From Actinomycetota bacterium (GTDB lineage: Bacteria > Actinomycetota > Thermoleophilia > Solirubrobacterales > Solirubrobacteraceae), in the NCBI GenBank assembly GCA_018268595.1, contig JAFDWH010000002.1, positions 29,133-93,132 of the forward strand: a stretch of DNA of 64,000 bases, read 5' to 3'. How positions within the stretch are numbered: position 1 is the first letter of the stretch; the number at the start of each line of letters is the position of its first letter. The position numbers and the translations under genes are program-made. The notes beneath the pieces are model-generated. The model searched no databases. It was not told the origin of the DNA and saw only the letters and a program-made list of their open reading frames with translations. This document shows positions 9,195 to 18,198 of the stretch, in pieces.

Positions 9195-11776
9195 GAGCGA
9201 TCCTCCTCCGTGCCGCGCACGGCGCGCAGCGCGACGGCCGTCGCGGCGCCGCACTCGAACGTCGCGCACGCGAGCAGCAGCGTCAGCGGCGCACCGGCGA
9301 GCGCGGCCGTCGCCCACTCCTCGAACGCGCTCGCCGCCGCCGCGCAGGTCGCCAGCCCGCCGAGCGCCAGGCGCCCGAGCCGCGGCAGGCACGGCTGCAG
9401 GCGCACGCGCACGAGCTGGCGCCCGCGCCCGTGCTCCTCGACCGCGGCGCGCACGCGCACGCCGCCGAACGCGCCGGCCGCCGTGTGCAACTCCCAGCGC
9501 TCGCAGCCGCCGCCGCGGCGCACGCGCAGGCCGCCGGCGCGCAGGCCGTCCTCGAGCACCGCGACGTGCTCGGTCAGCGTGCACCAGCGCTCGTGCCAGG
9601 CCGACACGACGCGCGGGCGCGGCAGGCGGAAGCCGCGCCGGCAGCCGCGGCGCCACGGCGTCAGCCCGCGCTCGACGCGGCCGGCGAGCCGCGCCGCCGG
9701 CTGCAGCAGCACGAGCAGCGCGGTCAGCGCGCCGCCGGCGAGGCGGCGGTGCGGCGGCCGGTCGCGCACGTCGCAACGGCGGGCGGTCGCGAGCGCCTGC
9801 CACAGCGGCAGGGCGAGCGCGAGCGCGAGCAGCGGGAGCGCGGCCAGCAGCGGCCGCGCGAGCAGGCCGAGCGCGCTCGTCGCGGCGAGCCCGGCGACCA
9901 CGAGCCACCACTCGGGCGCGCCCGCGAGCGCGACCAGCAGCGGCTGCGGCCGCTCGATCCCGGGCTGGAAGGCGCCGCCGCCGAACTGGCCGTAGTAGAC
10001 GCGCTGGCGGCGCAGCGGCACGGAGCCGCGGCCGTAGATGCGCCCGCCCCAGGCGAGGTGGCCGGGCGTGTTGTACTTCTCCGGCCAGGTGTGCTCGAGC
10101 AGCGCCTCGGCGCGACCGTAGCCGCGCTGCTGGCGCCAGAAGCGGCGCACGCTGCCGCGCCGGTGGTGCCACACGACGGCGGCCGGGTGGAAGCCCAGCG
10201 TCCAGCCGCGCTCCTGGATCCGCCAGCAGACGTCGACGTCGTCGCCGGCGACGCGGTAGCGCGGGTCGAAGCCGCCGATCGCCATCAGGCGATCTCTGCG
10301 GAACGCCATGTTGCAGCCCGGGATGTGCTCGGCGACGGTGTCGCTCAGCAGCACGTGGACCGGCCCGCCGGGCGCGTTCGCGACGCACTCGGCGACGAGC
10401 CCGTCGCTGGGGATCGGCAGGTTGGGGCCGCCGACGCCGGCGTGGACGCCGTCGCGCAGCGCGAGCGCGACGTAGTCGAGCCACTGCGGGTCGGGGTAGG
10501 CGTCGTCGTCGATGTAGGCGACGAGCTCGCCGCTCGCCGCCTCCATGCCGACGTTGCGGGCGGCGCTGAGGCCGCGGTTCGGCGTCGAGATCAGACGCAC
10601 GCCGGGCCGGGCGGCGGCGATCCGCGCGGTGTCGTCGGTCGAGCCGTCGTCGACGACGATCGTCTCGTAGTCGGGATAGTCGAGCCGGGCGATCGCGTCG
10701 AGCGTCTCGCCGATCGTGGCGGCGCCGTTGCAGGAGCAGACGACGACGGACACGCGCGCCCGGCGCGCGGCGCGCGTGTCGCCGAGCGGCAGGCGCGCGT
10801 ACGCGCCGCGCGCGGCGGCGAGCGCCGGCTTCGGCCGCCGTGCGCGGTCCACCAGCCCGAAGTCCCAGTCGGTCACCTCGGCGCCGCCGGTGTGCCACGC
10901 GTCGGTCCACGCGAACAGGAACGTGCCGGCGCAGCCGCCCGCGAAGCTCGCGCGGACTTGCTCGCGCAGCGCGCGCGCCTGCGCCTCGCGTCCGTGGCGG
11001 CGGCTGTCGAGCCCCAGCTCGCTGATCACGAGCGGCCGCTCGCCGGCGCGATTCTGCAGGCGCGCGAGGTAGGCGGCGAGCTTCGCCGGATCCTCCAGGT
11101 AGACGTTGTAGGAGACGTAGTCGAGGCCCGGCAGCTCGAGGTACTCGGTGCTGGGGAAGCTGGCGTAGCTGACGAGCGCGCCCGGGTCTTCCAGCTTCGC
11201 CGCGCGCCGCAGCCGCTCGACGAAGCGCTCGACGGCGCGGCGGCCGTGCCAGCGCACGATCGAGGCGGGGATCTCGTTGCCGACGAGGAAGCCGAGCAGC
11301 GCCGGGTGCCCGGCGCAGGCGGCGACGCCCGCGCGCACGCGCGCTTCGATCGCGGCGGCGCGGCGGCGCGAGTCGAGGAACGCGACGTGCTGCTCCCACG
11401 GCAGGCCGACCGTCACCCACAGGCCGTGGCGCAGCGCCGCGTCGAGCAGCCAGCGCGGCGGGACCGTGTAGGTGCGCAGCGCGTTGATCCCGTTGGCGGC
11501 CATCGCGGCGAGGTCGGCGTCGACCTGCGCGCGGCCGGGGTAGGGCGCTCCGTCCTCTGCGGGCGCGAACGTTCCGTACGTGACGCCCGCCAGCCACAGC
11601 CGCTCCGCGCCGACCGCGAGGAACTTGCCGTCGACGTGCGGGCGGGGGCCGTCGGCCTGCGGGCGCGGACCGGCGTGCGGCGGCGCGACCGGGGCGAGCA
11701 GCGCCGGACGGCGGAGGATCGGAGTGTCTGCGAGAGGGCGGCTCGGAGCGGCCGCGGTGCCCAGCTGCGTCGTCAT
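9191..11776 (-). CDS. Glycoside hydrolase-like TIM barrel fused to a GT2 glycosyltransferase, membrane anchored
   Basis: An 861-residue bifunctional-looking protein. Residues about 50-330 resemble a GH2/GH5-type (beta/alpha)8 barrel: FLVGNEIP (about 165) matches the acid/base Asn-Glu, and VISELGL (about 252) matches the nucleophile strand. Residues about 340-580 are a GT2 domain (VVVCSCNGAATIGE, VDDGSTDD, AYIDDDAYPD, then GDDVDVCWRIQERGW). Two hydrophobic stretches (about 625-690 and near 790-840) probably anchor it in the membrane. It is the first gene of the leftward glycan operon. Whether the barrel is active or only binds sugar cannot be judged here. The ATG start is followed by a Pro/Ala-rich leader without a clear signal peptide. 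Confidence 0.8.
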   Translation of the reverse strand: MTTQLGTAAAPSRPLADTPILRRPALLAPVAPPHAGPRPQADGPRPHVDGKFLAVGAERLWLAGVTYGTFAPAEDGAPYPGRAQVDADLAAMAANGINALRTYTVPPRWLLDAALRHGLWVTVGLPWEQHVAFLDSRRRAAAIEARVRAGVAACAGHPALLGFLVGNEIPASIVRWHGRRAVERFVERLRRAAKLEDPGALVSYASFPSTEYLELPGLDYVSYNVYLEDPAKLAAYLARLQNRAGERPLVISELGLDSRRHGREAQARALREQVRASFAGGCAGTFLFAWTDAWHTGGAEVTDWDFGLVDRARRPKPALAAARGAYARLPLGDTRAARRARVSVVVCSCNGAATIGETLDAIARLDYPDYETIVVDDGSTDDTARIAAARPGVRLISTPNRGLSAARNVGMEAASGELVAYIDDDAYPDPQWLDYVALALRDGVHAGVGGPNLPIPSDGLVAECVANAPGGPVHVLLSDTVAEHIPGCNMAFRRDRLMAIGGFDPRYRVAGDDVDVCWRIQERGWTLGFHPAAVVWHHRRGSVRRFWRQQRGYGRAEALLEHTWPEKYNTPGHLAWGGRIYGRGSVPLRRQRVYYGQFGGGAFQPGIERPQPLLVALAGAPEWWLVVAGLAATSALGLLARPLLAALPLLALALALPLWQALATARRCDVRDRPPHRRLAGGALTALLVLLQPAARLAGRVERGLTPWRRGCRRGFRLPRPRVVSAWHERWCTLTEHVAVLEDGLRAGGLRVRRGGGCERWELHTAAGAFGGVRVRAAVEEHGRGRQLVRVRLQPCLPRLGRLALGGLATCAAAASAFEEWATAALAGAPLTLLLACATFECGAATAVALRAVRGTEEDRS

Positions 11777-11914
11777 CGTTCCCGCTCTGGAAGGGGCGGG
11801 CGAACATAGGGGCGGGCGCCGGGACGGTCGATCTCACCTTGGACGTGCGTCCGAGCGCGTTGGTGAGGGATGGTGAGGTTTCCCCCTGGGAGATGGGGTG
11901 GGGACCCCAGGTAA

Positions 11915-13054
11915 ATGAAGCTGCTTAGTAACGCTGTTAATACACGTGTGGTAGTCGGCGGGATGGTCGCCTCCGTGCCCGGCCACGGCGGCGCGACGTG
12001 GGCCGCGCTGCAGTACGCGCTCGGCCTGCGCGCGCTCGGCCACGACGTGCTGCTGCTCGACGAGGTGCGCGGCCCGGGCGACCCGGCCGCGCGCGCGGCG
12101 TGCCTCGCGCACGTGGTCGACGCGTTCGGGCTGGAGGGGCGCGCCGCGCTGCTGACCGGCGCGGGCGGCAGCGTCGGCATCGCGTACGACGAGGTGGTCG
12201 CGTTCGCCGCGAGCGCCGACCTGCTCGTCAACCTCGCCGGCACCGTGCGCGACCCGCGCGTGCTGGAGGCGGTCCCGCGGCGGCTGCTGGTCGACCTCGA
12301 CCCGGCCTTCACGCAGCTCTGGCATGCGCAAGGGGTCGACGTCGGGATCGCCGCGCACGACCGCTTCGCATCGGTCGGGCTGCGCCTGCACGCGCCCGAG
12401 TGCGACGTGCCGGACGGCGGCGTGCGCTGGGAGCCGACGCTGCCGCCGGTCGCGCTGGAGCGCTGGCCGGCGGCCGGCGAGGAGCCGACCGAGGGGCTGA
12501 CGGCGATCGCCAACTGGCGCTCGTACGGCACGCTCGAGCACGCGGGCGTGCGCTACGGGCAGAAGGCGCACAGCGTGCGCGCGCTGATCGACCTGCCGCG
12601 GCGACTCGCCGAGCCGCCGCGCTTCGCGCTGCTGATCGACCCGGCGGAGGCGCGCGACATCGCAGAGCTGCACCGCCACGGCTGGGTGCTGATCGACGCC
12701 GCGCACGAGACCGCCACGCCGGAGGGGTACGCGCGCTTCGTGCGCGCCTCGGAGGCGGAGCTGGGGATCGCGAAGGAGGGCTACCTCGTCAGCCGCTGCG
12801 GCTGGTTCAGCGACCGCTCCGCCTGCTACCTCGCGAGCGGGCGACCGGTGATCGCGCAGCGCACCGGCTGGCAGCACGTGCTGCCGGAGGGCGAGGGACT
12901 GCTCGGCTTCGACGACGCGGCCGGGGCGGCGGAGGCGGTCGCAGCGGTGCGCGCCGAGCCGGCGCGTCACGCGGCGGCGGCGCGCGCGCTGGCCGAGCAG
13001 TGGCTCGACGCGCGGCGCGTGCTGCCGGCGCTGCTGGAGGTGGGACTCGGGTGA
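11915..13054 (+). CDS. Glycosyltransferase, Glyco_trans_1_2-like (copy 3 of 3)
   Basis: A 379-residue relative of the proteins at 54-1229 and of residues 1-395 of the fusion at 2587-7146. It shares the RVVVGGMVAS opening, the GWFSDRSACYLASGRPVI signature and the C-terminal helical tail. It starts a rightward operon with the APH-type kinase and YdjC-type deacetylase, transcribed away from the main glycan operon. The start is uncertain: ATG 11915 has only a weak AGG upstream, while GTG 11948 fits the paralogues better but also lacks a good ribosome-binding site. Its stop overlaps the next GTG by 4 bases. Substrate unknown. Confidence 0.83.
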   Translation: MKLLSNAVNTRVVVGGMVASVPGHGGATWAALQYALGLRALGHDVLLLDEVRGPGDPAARAACLAHVVDAFGLEGRAALLTGAGGSVGIAYDEVVAFAASADLLVNLAGTVRDPRVLEAVPRRLLVDLDPAFTQLWHAQGVDVGIAAHDRFASVGLRLHAPECDVPDGGVRWEPTLPPVALERWPAAGEEPTEGLTAIANWRSYGTLEHAGVRYGQKAHSVRALIDLPRRLAEPPRFALLIDPAEARDIAELHRHGWVLIDAAHETATPEGYARFVRASEAELGIAKEGYLVSRCGWFSDRSACYLASGRPVIAQRTGWQHVLPEGEGLLGFDDAAGAAEAVAAVRAEPARHAAAARALAEQWLDARRVLPALLEVGLG

Positions 13055-14004
13055 GCGGCGGCGCGCCCGACGCCGCCGGCGTGCGCCCGCCGGCGCGGCC
13101 CGCGTCGCGGGTCGCCGACGACGCGCTGGCCGACGCGCTCGCGGCCGCGCTGCCGCCGCCCGTCCGCATCCGCGCGCGGCGCGACTCGCCGTACGCGTCG
13201 AGCTTCCCGCTCGCCGAGCTGGACGTCGAGGCCGGCGACGGCGAACGGCTGACGGTCGTGTGGAAGGACCTCACGCCGGCCGCGCTGCTGCCCGGCGGGC
13301 GCGCCGCGCGCAGCGAGGGAGTCCCCGACCCGGCGCGCGAGCTGCGCGCCTACGCGCTGCTCGACGGCGCCGGGCTCGGCACGCCGCGCCGGCTCGCCGC
13401 CGTGCACGCGCCGGGGCGCGCGTGGCTGTTCCTGGAGGCGGTGCACGGCGCCCGGCTGGAGCACGTCGGCGAGCCGGCCGCCTGGCGGGCGGTCGCGCGC
13501 TGGCTCGCGCGCGCGCACGTGGCCCTGACGGCGCGGGCCGCGGACGACCCGGAGTGGCCGCCGCCATGGCAGCCGCCCGCGCTCGCCGCGCGCGAGCCGC
13601 GCGTCGTAGCGCTCCTGCCCGCACTCGACGCCGCCCGCGCGCGCCTCGCCGCCGCGCCGCCGGCGGTCATCCACGGCGAGCTGTACGCCGCCAACGTGCT
13701 GGTCGCGGGCGAGCGCGTCTGCGCGCTCGACTGGGAGACGATCGCGCGCGGCCCGGCGCTGCTCGACCTCGCGGCGCTCACCGCCGGCGCGTGGGACGAC
13801 CCCGACGAGCCGCTCGCCGAGGCGTACCGCACGGCGCTGCCCGCTCCCCCGCCGCGCGACGCGTTCCACGCCGACCTCGCCGCCGCCCGCCTGCTGACGG
13901 CGGCGCGCTGGCTCGCCGCGCCCGCCGGCTGGACGCCGCCGCCCGAGCAGGCGCGCGACTGGCTGAGCGACGCGGAGGCGATCGCGGGGAGAATGGAGCC
14001 ATGA
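13051..14004 (+). CDS. Aminoglycoside phosphotransferase-family (APH/choline kinase-like) protein
   Basis: A 317-residue protein-kinase-fold phosphotransferase. The catalytic loop VIHGELYAANVLV (about residue 208) carries the HGE and Asn of the Brenner-type motif, and the metal-binding motif follows as ALDWETI. An N-terminal lobe with VVWKDL supplies the likely ATP lysine. The family phosphorylates small molecules including sugars, choline and antibiotics. Its place between a glycosyltransferase and a carbohydrate deacetylase argues for a sugar or glycan-precursor substrate rather than antibiotic resistance (inference). The GTG start overlaps the previous stop as GTGA, and its end overlaps the next ATG. 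Confidence 0.8.
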   Translation: MSGGAPDAAGVRPPARPASRVADDALADALAAALPPPVRIRARRDSPYASSFPLAELDVEAGDGERLTVVWKDLTPAALLPGGRAARSEGVPDPARELRAYALLDGAGLGTPRRLAAVHAPGRAWLFLEAVHGARLEHVGEPAAWRAVARWLARAHVALTARAADDPEWPPPWQPPALAAREPRVVALLPALDAARARLAAAPPAVIHGELYAANVLVAGERVCALDWETIARGPALLDLAALTAGAWDDPDEPLAEAYRTALPAPPPRDAFHADLAAARLLTAARWLAAPAGWTPPPEQARDWLSDAEAIAGRMEP

Positions 14005-14708
14005 CCGACGGCCGCCGCCTGATCGTCAACGCCGACGACTTCGGCCTCAGCGCCGGCGTCAACCGCGGCATCGCGCAGGCGCACGAGCAGGGGATCCTCA
14101 CGAGCGCCTCGCTGATGGTGCGTGCCGGGCACGCGGCCGAGGCCGCCGCCTACGCGCAGGCGCATCCCGAGCTGAGCGTCGGGCTGCACGTCGACCTCGG
14201 CGAGTGGCACTACACCGGCGAGCACTGGGTCGCGGCGTACGAGGTCGTCGACACGGCCGACGACGCGGAGGTCGGCGCGGAGGTGGCGGCGCAGGTCGAG
14301 CGCTTCTGCGCGCTGACGGGGCGCGCGCCGACGCACCTCGACGCGCACCAGCACGCGCACCGCTCCGAGCCGGCGAAGTCGATCGTGCTGGCGTTCGGCC
14401 GCCGCTTCGGCGTGCCGGTGCGCAGCTTCACGCCCGGGCTGCGCTACGAGGGCGGCTTCTACGGCCAGTCCGGCAAGGGCGAGCCGTGGCCGGAGGGGAT
14501 CGCGGTCGGGGCGCTGTGCGAGCTGCTGCGGGCGCTGCCGCCGGGCGCGAGCGAGCTGGGCTGCCATCCGGGGATCGACGACGACTCCGGCTCCTCCTAC
14601 TGCGCCGAGCGCACGGTCGAGACGGCGACGCTGTGCGACCCGCGCGTGCGCGCGGTCGTCGCCGAGGAGGGGATCGCGCTGCGCTCCTATCTGGACTGGC
14701 GCGACTAA
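14001..14708 (+). CDS. YdjC/ChbG-family carbohydrate deacetylase
   Basis: A 235-residue metal-dependent deacetylase. The family signature IVNADDFGLSAGVNRG sits at the N-terminus, supplying the Asp-Asp metal/catalytic pair. LDAHQHAH and ELGCHPG provide the further histidines expected of YdjC proteins, which remove N-acetyl groups from amino sugars or their phosphates. The ATG overlaps the preceding stop (ATGA) and has GGAG upstream. It closes the three-gene operon and probably acts on a glycan or a precursor made by the adjacent glycosyltransferases. Confidence 0.88.
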   Translation: MTDGRRLIVNADDFGLSAGVNRGIAQAHEQGILTSASLMVRAGHAAEAAAYAQAHPELSVGLHVDLGEWHYTGEHWVAAYEVVDTADDAEVGAEVAAQVERFCALTGRAPTHLDAHQHAHRSEPAKSIVLAFGRRFGVPVRSFTPGLRYEGGFYGQSGKGEPWPEGIAVGALCELLRALPPGASELGCHPGIDDDSGSSYCAERTVETATLCDPRVRAVVAEEGIALRSYLDWRD

Positions 14709-14738
14709 GACTTACTCCTTCTTGGGTCGCGGCCGGTA

Positions 14739-15704
14739 GTGTGCCGCGCCATCAGCGCTGTCGCCGACACCTCTCCCGCCGCTCCGTCGCAGGACGACGT
14801 CGAGCCGGCCGTGCACGAGACGCTCGACCGCGTCCTCACGGGCCTCGTGACGGTCGTGCCGGTGCTGGCGCTCGGGCTCGTCGCGTGGCAGCTGTGGGCG
14901 GTCGCGCTCGGCTGGAACGACATCTTCGTGTTCCTCGTGATGTACGTGACCACCGGGCTCGGCATCACGGTCGGGTTCCACCGGCTGTTCACGCACCGGT
15001 CGTTCAAGACGACGCGGCCGGTGCGGATCGCGCTGGCGGCGTTCGGCTCGATGGCGATCGAGGGCCCGATCATCAGCTGGGTCGCCGACCACCGCAAGCA
15101 CCACGCCTTCTCCGACCGGCTCGGCGATCCGCACAGCCCGCACGTCGAGCATGGGCACGGGCTGCGCGGGGCGCTGAAGGGGCTCGCGCACGCGCACGTC
15201 GGCTGGCTGTTCATCCACACGCAACGCGGGCGCAAGACGCGCTACGCCCCCGACCTGATCGCCGACCGCGACATCGCCTGGGTCGATCGCACGTTCTTCC
15301 AGTGGGCGATCGGCGGCTTCCTCCTCTCGTTCGCGCTCGGCTTCGCGTTCGGCGGCGCCGACAACTGGAAGGACGGCCTCACCGGCATGCTGTGGGGCGG
15401 GCTGGTGCGGGTGCTCGTGCTGCACCACGTGACGTACTCGATCAACTCGCTCTGCCACTACTTCGGCCGCAGACCGTTCGCGACCGACGACCAGTCGCGC
15501 AACCTCGCCTGGCTCACGCCCTTCTCGTTCGGCGAGGCGTGGCACAACGGCCACCACGCCTTCCCCACCTCCGCGCGCCACGGGCTGGAGCGCGGCCAGC
15601 TCGACATCTCCGCCGGCGTCATCGCCGGGCTCGAGCGCGTCGGCCTCGCGTGGGACGTCGTGCGCGTCGACCCCGCGAAGCTGGCCGCGAAGCGCGTGGC
15701 GTAG
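14739..15704 (+). CDS. Acyl-CoA/acyl-lipid fatty acid desaturase
   Basis: An integral membrane di-iron desaturase of about 321 residues, expected to introduce a double bond (probably delta-9) into fatty acyl chains. All three histidine boxes are present: HRLFTH, HRKHH and HNGHH, with four hydrophobic segments between them. Length matches bacterial stearoyl-CoA-type desaturases. The start is uncertain: GTG 14739 gives a hydrophilic N-terminus, no good ribosome-binding site precedes it, and a GTG near 14811 is also possible. It is a single gene, convergent with the gene ending at 15714. Confidence 0.9.
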   Translation: MCRAISAVADTSPAAPSQDDVEPAVHETLDRVLTGLVTVVPVLALGLVAWQLWAVALGWNDIFVFLVMYVTTGLGITVGFHRLFTHRSFKTTRPVRIALAAFGSMAIEGPIISWVADHRKHHAFSDRLGDPHSPHVEHGHGLRGALKGLAHAHVGWLFIHTQRGRKTRYAPDLIADRDIAWVDRTFFQWAIGGFLLSFALGFAFGGADNWKDGLTGMLWGGLVRVLVLHHVTYSINSLCHYFGRRPFATDDQSRNLAWLTPFSFGEAWHNGHHAFPTSARHGLERGQLDISAGVIAGLERVGLAWDVVRVDPAKLAAKRVA

Positions 15705-15713
15705 GCCGCGCGC

Positions 15714-17282
15714 TCAGCGCCGCGGGCCGCCGGGGACCTCGTCGCGCTTGGCGGGCAGCACGGCGGAGGCGGGGCCGTTGGGGCCGGGCGGGAGGCGGCG
15801 CGGACCGGCGGAGGCCGTCCGTGCGGCGGCGGCGGTGCGTGCGCTGCTGGCGGACGCGTTCGCGCGCGCGACCCAGTCGACCGGGGCGAGCGGGCTCTTG
15901 AGCAGCGCCGGCCAGGTGAGCGCGTCGACCTGACCGCTCGCCGGCAGGCCGTTGCGCGTCTGGAAGTCCGCGACGGCGCTCGCCGTCCCCGGGCCGTACT
16001 GGCCGTCGATCGTGACCGGCTCGCCGGCGCCGGCGAGGTGCTGCTGCGCCCACACGACGATGTCGCCCTTCGAGCCGACCTTGCCACCGCTGCCGGCCTT
16101 CAGCGTCGGCCACAGCGTGTCCGGTCTCGCGAGCGGGTCGAGCGGCGCGCCGAGCGCCTCCCAGTCCGAGTCGCTCGCGAACTGCCACACCCACCAGCTC
16201 AGCCCGCGCGCGCCGTAGGCGGTCGAGAGCTGGCGGAAGCGGCGCACGTCGGCCGCCTTCGGCCCGTCGTAGGCCTGCCCGAGCGGGAAGATCGCCGTCT
16301 CGTACGGGAGGTTCCACTGGTAGGTGTGCGCGAGCGACTGGTCGACCGTGTCGCCGATCGTCTTCCAGTACACCTGCGGCAGGTTGAACGTCGCACCGCT
16401 CGGCCCCAGGAAGACGCTGTAGGGCAGCGCCGGGTGGTAGTCGACGTACGGGAACGAGGTCAGTCCGACCGGGAAGTCGGCGCCGACCAGCTCGCGCAGC
16501 TTCGCGAGGTAGCGCTGCGCCTGGGCGTAGCGGCCCTCGTAGGAGGTCTCGGCGTCGATCACGAAGCAGTCGGCGCCGGCGTCCTTCGCGGCAGCCGCCG
16601 CGACCGCCTCCTTGACCGGCTCTCTGCCGTAGACGAACTGCCAGCCGCACACGCGCAGGCCGGTCGCCTTCAGCGCCGCGACCGCGTCCGCGCTGAACTG
16701 CGACCAGACGCTCGTCCCGTCGGCGCTCTTGACGAAGACGGTGCCGACGCCGTGCGCCTGCGCCTGCGCGGCGATCGCGGCGGGGTCGCCGCCCTCGGAC
16801 TTCGACAGGTACCAGATCCACATCCCGCTGCCGTCGAACGCGCTCGGTCCGGGCGGCGGCGAGCCGCCCGTCGGCCGCGAGCGCGGCGGGTTGCGGACGT
16901 GGATGCGGACCGCGTTGGAGTACTTGCGCCCGGGATTGACGACGCGGATCGCGCCGCTGATCGCGTCGCCCGGCACGCGCACGAGGATCCGCGTGCGCGT
17001 GCGGAAGCGCCCGCCGACCGCGCGCAGCCCGACGCGCGCGCCCGCTCTGGAGCGCACCGGGAAGACGACCTTCGCGCGGCGGCTCATCCCGCCGGCGCCG
17101 ACGAGCACCCGCCCCGTGCGCGTCACGACCTTGTGCGAGACGCACGGGTAGGGAACCGACGAGCAGCGCACGAAGACGATCCGCGGGTGGCCGGGGCGCG
17201 ACTTGGCGGCCTGCGCCGTCGGCACGCCGAGCGCGCACAGCAGCGCGACGGCGAGCGGGATGCGAAGACGGGCGAAGGTCAT
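15714..17282 (-). CDS. Secreted TIM-barrel protein with C-terminal peptidoglycan-binding domain
   Basis: A 522-residue exported protein. It begins with a signal peptide (RLRIPLAVALLCALG, cleavage near AQAA). A beta-rich segment (about 30-140) precedes a barrel-like domain (about 150-395) with GMWIWYL, CFVIDAETSYEG and GLSWWVWQF, resembling GH25/DUF4015-like folds. A peptidoglycan-binding type 1 domain follows (about 410-465; VTIDGQYGPGTASAVADFQ). The tail is Ala/Ser/Pro-rich. It probably acts at the cell wall, but a catalytic pair cannot be assigned with certainty. The ATG at 17282 is the natural start for the signal peptide. Confidence 0.75.
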   Translation of the reverse strand: MTFARLRIPLAVALLCALGVPTAQAAKSRPGHPRIVFVRCSSVPYPCVSHKVVTRTGRVLVGAGGMSRRAKVVFPVRSRAGARVGLRAVGGRFRTRTRILVRVPGDAISGAIRVVNPGRKYSNAVRIHVRNPPRSRPTGGSPPPGPSAFDGSGMWIWYLSKSEGGDPAAIAAQAQAHGVGTVFVKSADGTSVWSQFSADAVAALKATGLRVCGWQFVYGREPVKEAVAAAAAKDAGADCFVIDAETSYEGRYAQAQRYLAKLRELVGADFPVGLTSFPYVDYHPALPYSVFLGPSGATFNLPQVYWKTIGDTVDQSLAHTYQWNLPYETAIFPLGQAYDGPKAADVRRFRQLSTAYGARGLSWWVWQFASDSDWEALGAPLDPLARPDTLWPTLKAGSGGKVGSKGDIVVWAQQHLAGAGEPVTIDGQYGPGTASAVADFQTRNGLPASGQVDALTWPALLKSPLAPVDWVARANASASSARTAAAARTASAGPRRLPPGPNGPASAVLPAKRDEVPGGPRR

Positions 17283-17395
17283 CGGCGCGGCGACGCGGCG
17301 GCGGGGCCGCCAAGCCGGTCAGCTTAGGCCCCGCCACGCCCCCGGGCTGGGCGCGTCGTTGCATGTGGGAACACGCGCCCCGCGCCGAAGGTTCG

Positions 17396-17707
17396 CTACG
17401 CGATCTCCAGCGCCTCGTACACCTCCACCGTGCCGCCGCCGTCGAGCACCGGGGCGCCCTTTGCCTTCGCGGTCGCCTCCTCGAGGCTCGCGGCCGTGAT
17501 GATCGAGTAGCCGCTGAGGTGGTTCGGCGCGCCGCCGTTGCCGCCGCCGGCGGTGACGGTCGCGGAGGCGCCGAACGGGTTGCCCATGTCGACCAGCGCG
17601 TCGCCGAGGCCGCCGAGGAACGACTGCCAGGCGGCCATGCTCGCCTGCCGCTCCTCGTCGCTGCTCGCCACGCGGCCGCCGGTGTATGCCAGCACGTACT
17701 TCGCCAT
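17396..17707 (-). CDS. YciI-like (DGPF/YCII-related) domain protein
   Basis: A 103-residue small alpha/beta protein (starting MAKYVLAYTGG, ending VEVYEALEIA) that matches the ferredoxin-like YCII-related fold. Such proteins commonly sit with SRPBCC (AHSA1) and ArsR genes, as here, and the three probably form one transcript. Enzymatic activity is unproven. An AAGGAG ribosome-binding site precedes the ATG at 17707, a strong start call. Confidence 0.8.
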   Translation of the reverse strand: MAKYVLAYTGGRVASSDEERQASMAAWQSFLGGLGDALVDMGNPFGASATVTAGGGNGGAPNHLSGYSIITAASLEEATAKAKGAPVLDGGGTVEVYEALEIA

Positions 17708-17730
17708 CGTCCTGCTCCTTCGGTCGGGGG

Positions 17731-18198
17731 TCAGCGCGCGGCGGCGACGCCGCTGCGCGCGAAGCTGTCGAGCACGCCGTTCCAGCCTCTGGCGTGGTTG
17801 GCGCGCGAGGTCTCGTCGAGCAGGCCGGCGTGCTCGATCACGACGGTCGTGCGACCGGGCTCCTGCTCGCGGAACGTCACCGCGACCTCGCTCTCGTGGT
17901 TGGCGTAGGGGCCGGTCCCCTCCCACGCCCAGCTGTAGACGAGCCGCTCCGGCCGCGAGATCTCGCGGTAGGTGCCGTACACGACCATGTCGTCTCTGTC
18001 GGGCACCCGCATCTCGAGCCGGTAGCCGCCGCCGACGCGCAGGTCGAGCGCGGCGATCGTCACCTCGTGCGCCGGGTCGGCCTTCCACCAGCGCTTCAGC
18101 ACCTCGGGGTTCGTCCAGGCGTCGAAGACGGCGTCGGCCGGCGCATCGAAGGTGCGCTCCACGCGCACCGTGCCGGTGTCCACGTCAATGCTGCTCAT
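17731..18198 (-). CDS. SRPBCC/AHSA1-type ligand-binding protein
   Basis: A 155-residue START-like helix-grip protein (VRVERTFDAPADAVFDAW, then LKRWW, VYGTYREI and the C-terminal GWNGVLDSFA). The family binds hydrophobic ligands in a deep cavity; members beside ArsR regulators are often annotated as AHSA1 or SRPBCC proteins. The ATG at 18198 overlaps the ArsR stop as ATGA, so translation is coupled. The ligand is unknown. Confidence 0.87.
   Translation of the reverse strand: MSSIDVDTGTVRVERTFDAPADAVFDAWTNPEVLKRWWKADPAHEVTIAALDLRVGGGYRLEMRVPDRDDMVVYGTYREISRPERLVYSWAWEGTGPYANHESEVAVTFREQEPGRTTVVIEHAGLLDETSRANHARGWNGVLDSFARSGVAAAR

Noticed and set aside
7143..11837. A 1564-residue leftward open frame joining the ABC exporter to upstream sequence
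   Set aside because: Sequence before 9194 is Arg-rich nonsense overlapping the GH/GT2 gene in another frame; high GC keeps frames open.
13051..14004. Antibiotic-resistance aminoglycoside kinase
   Set aside because: The fold fits, but glycan-locus context and lack of any resistance gene nearby make a metabolic substrate more likely.
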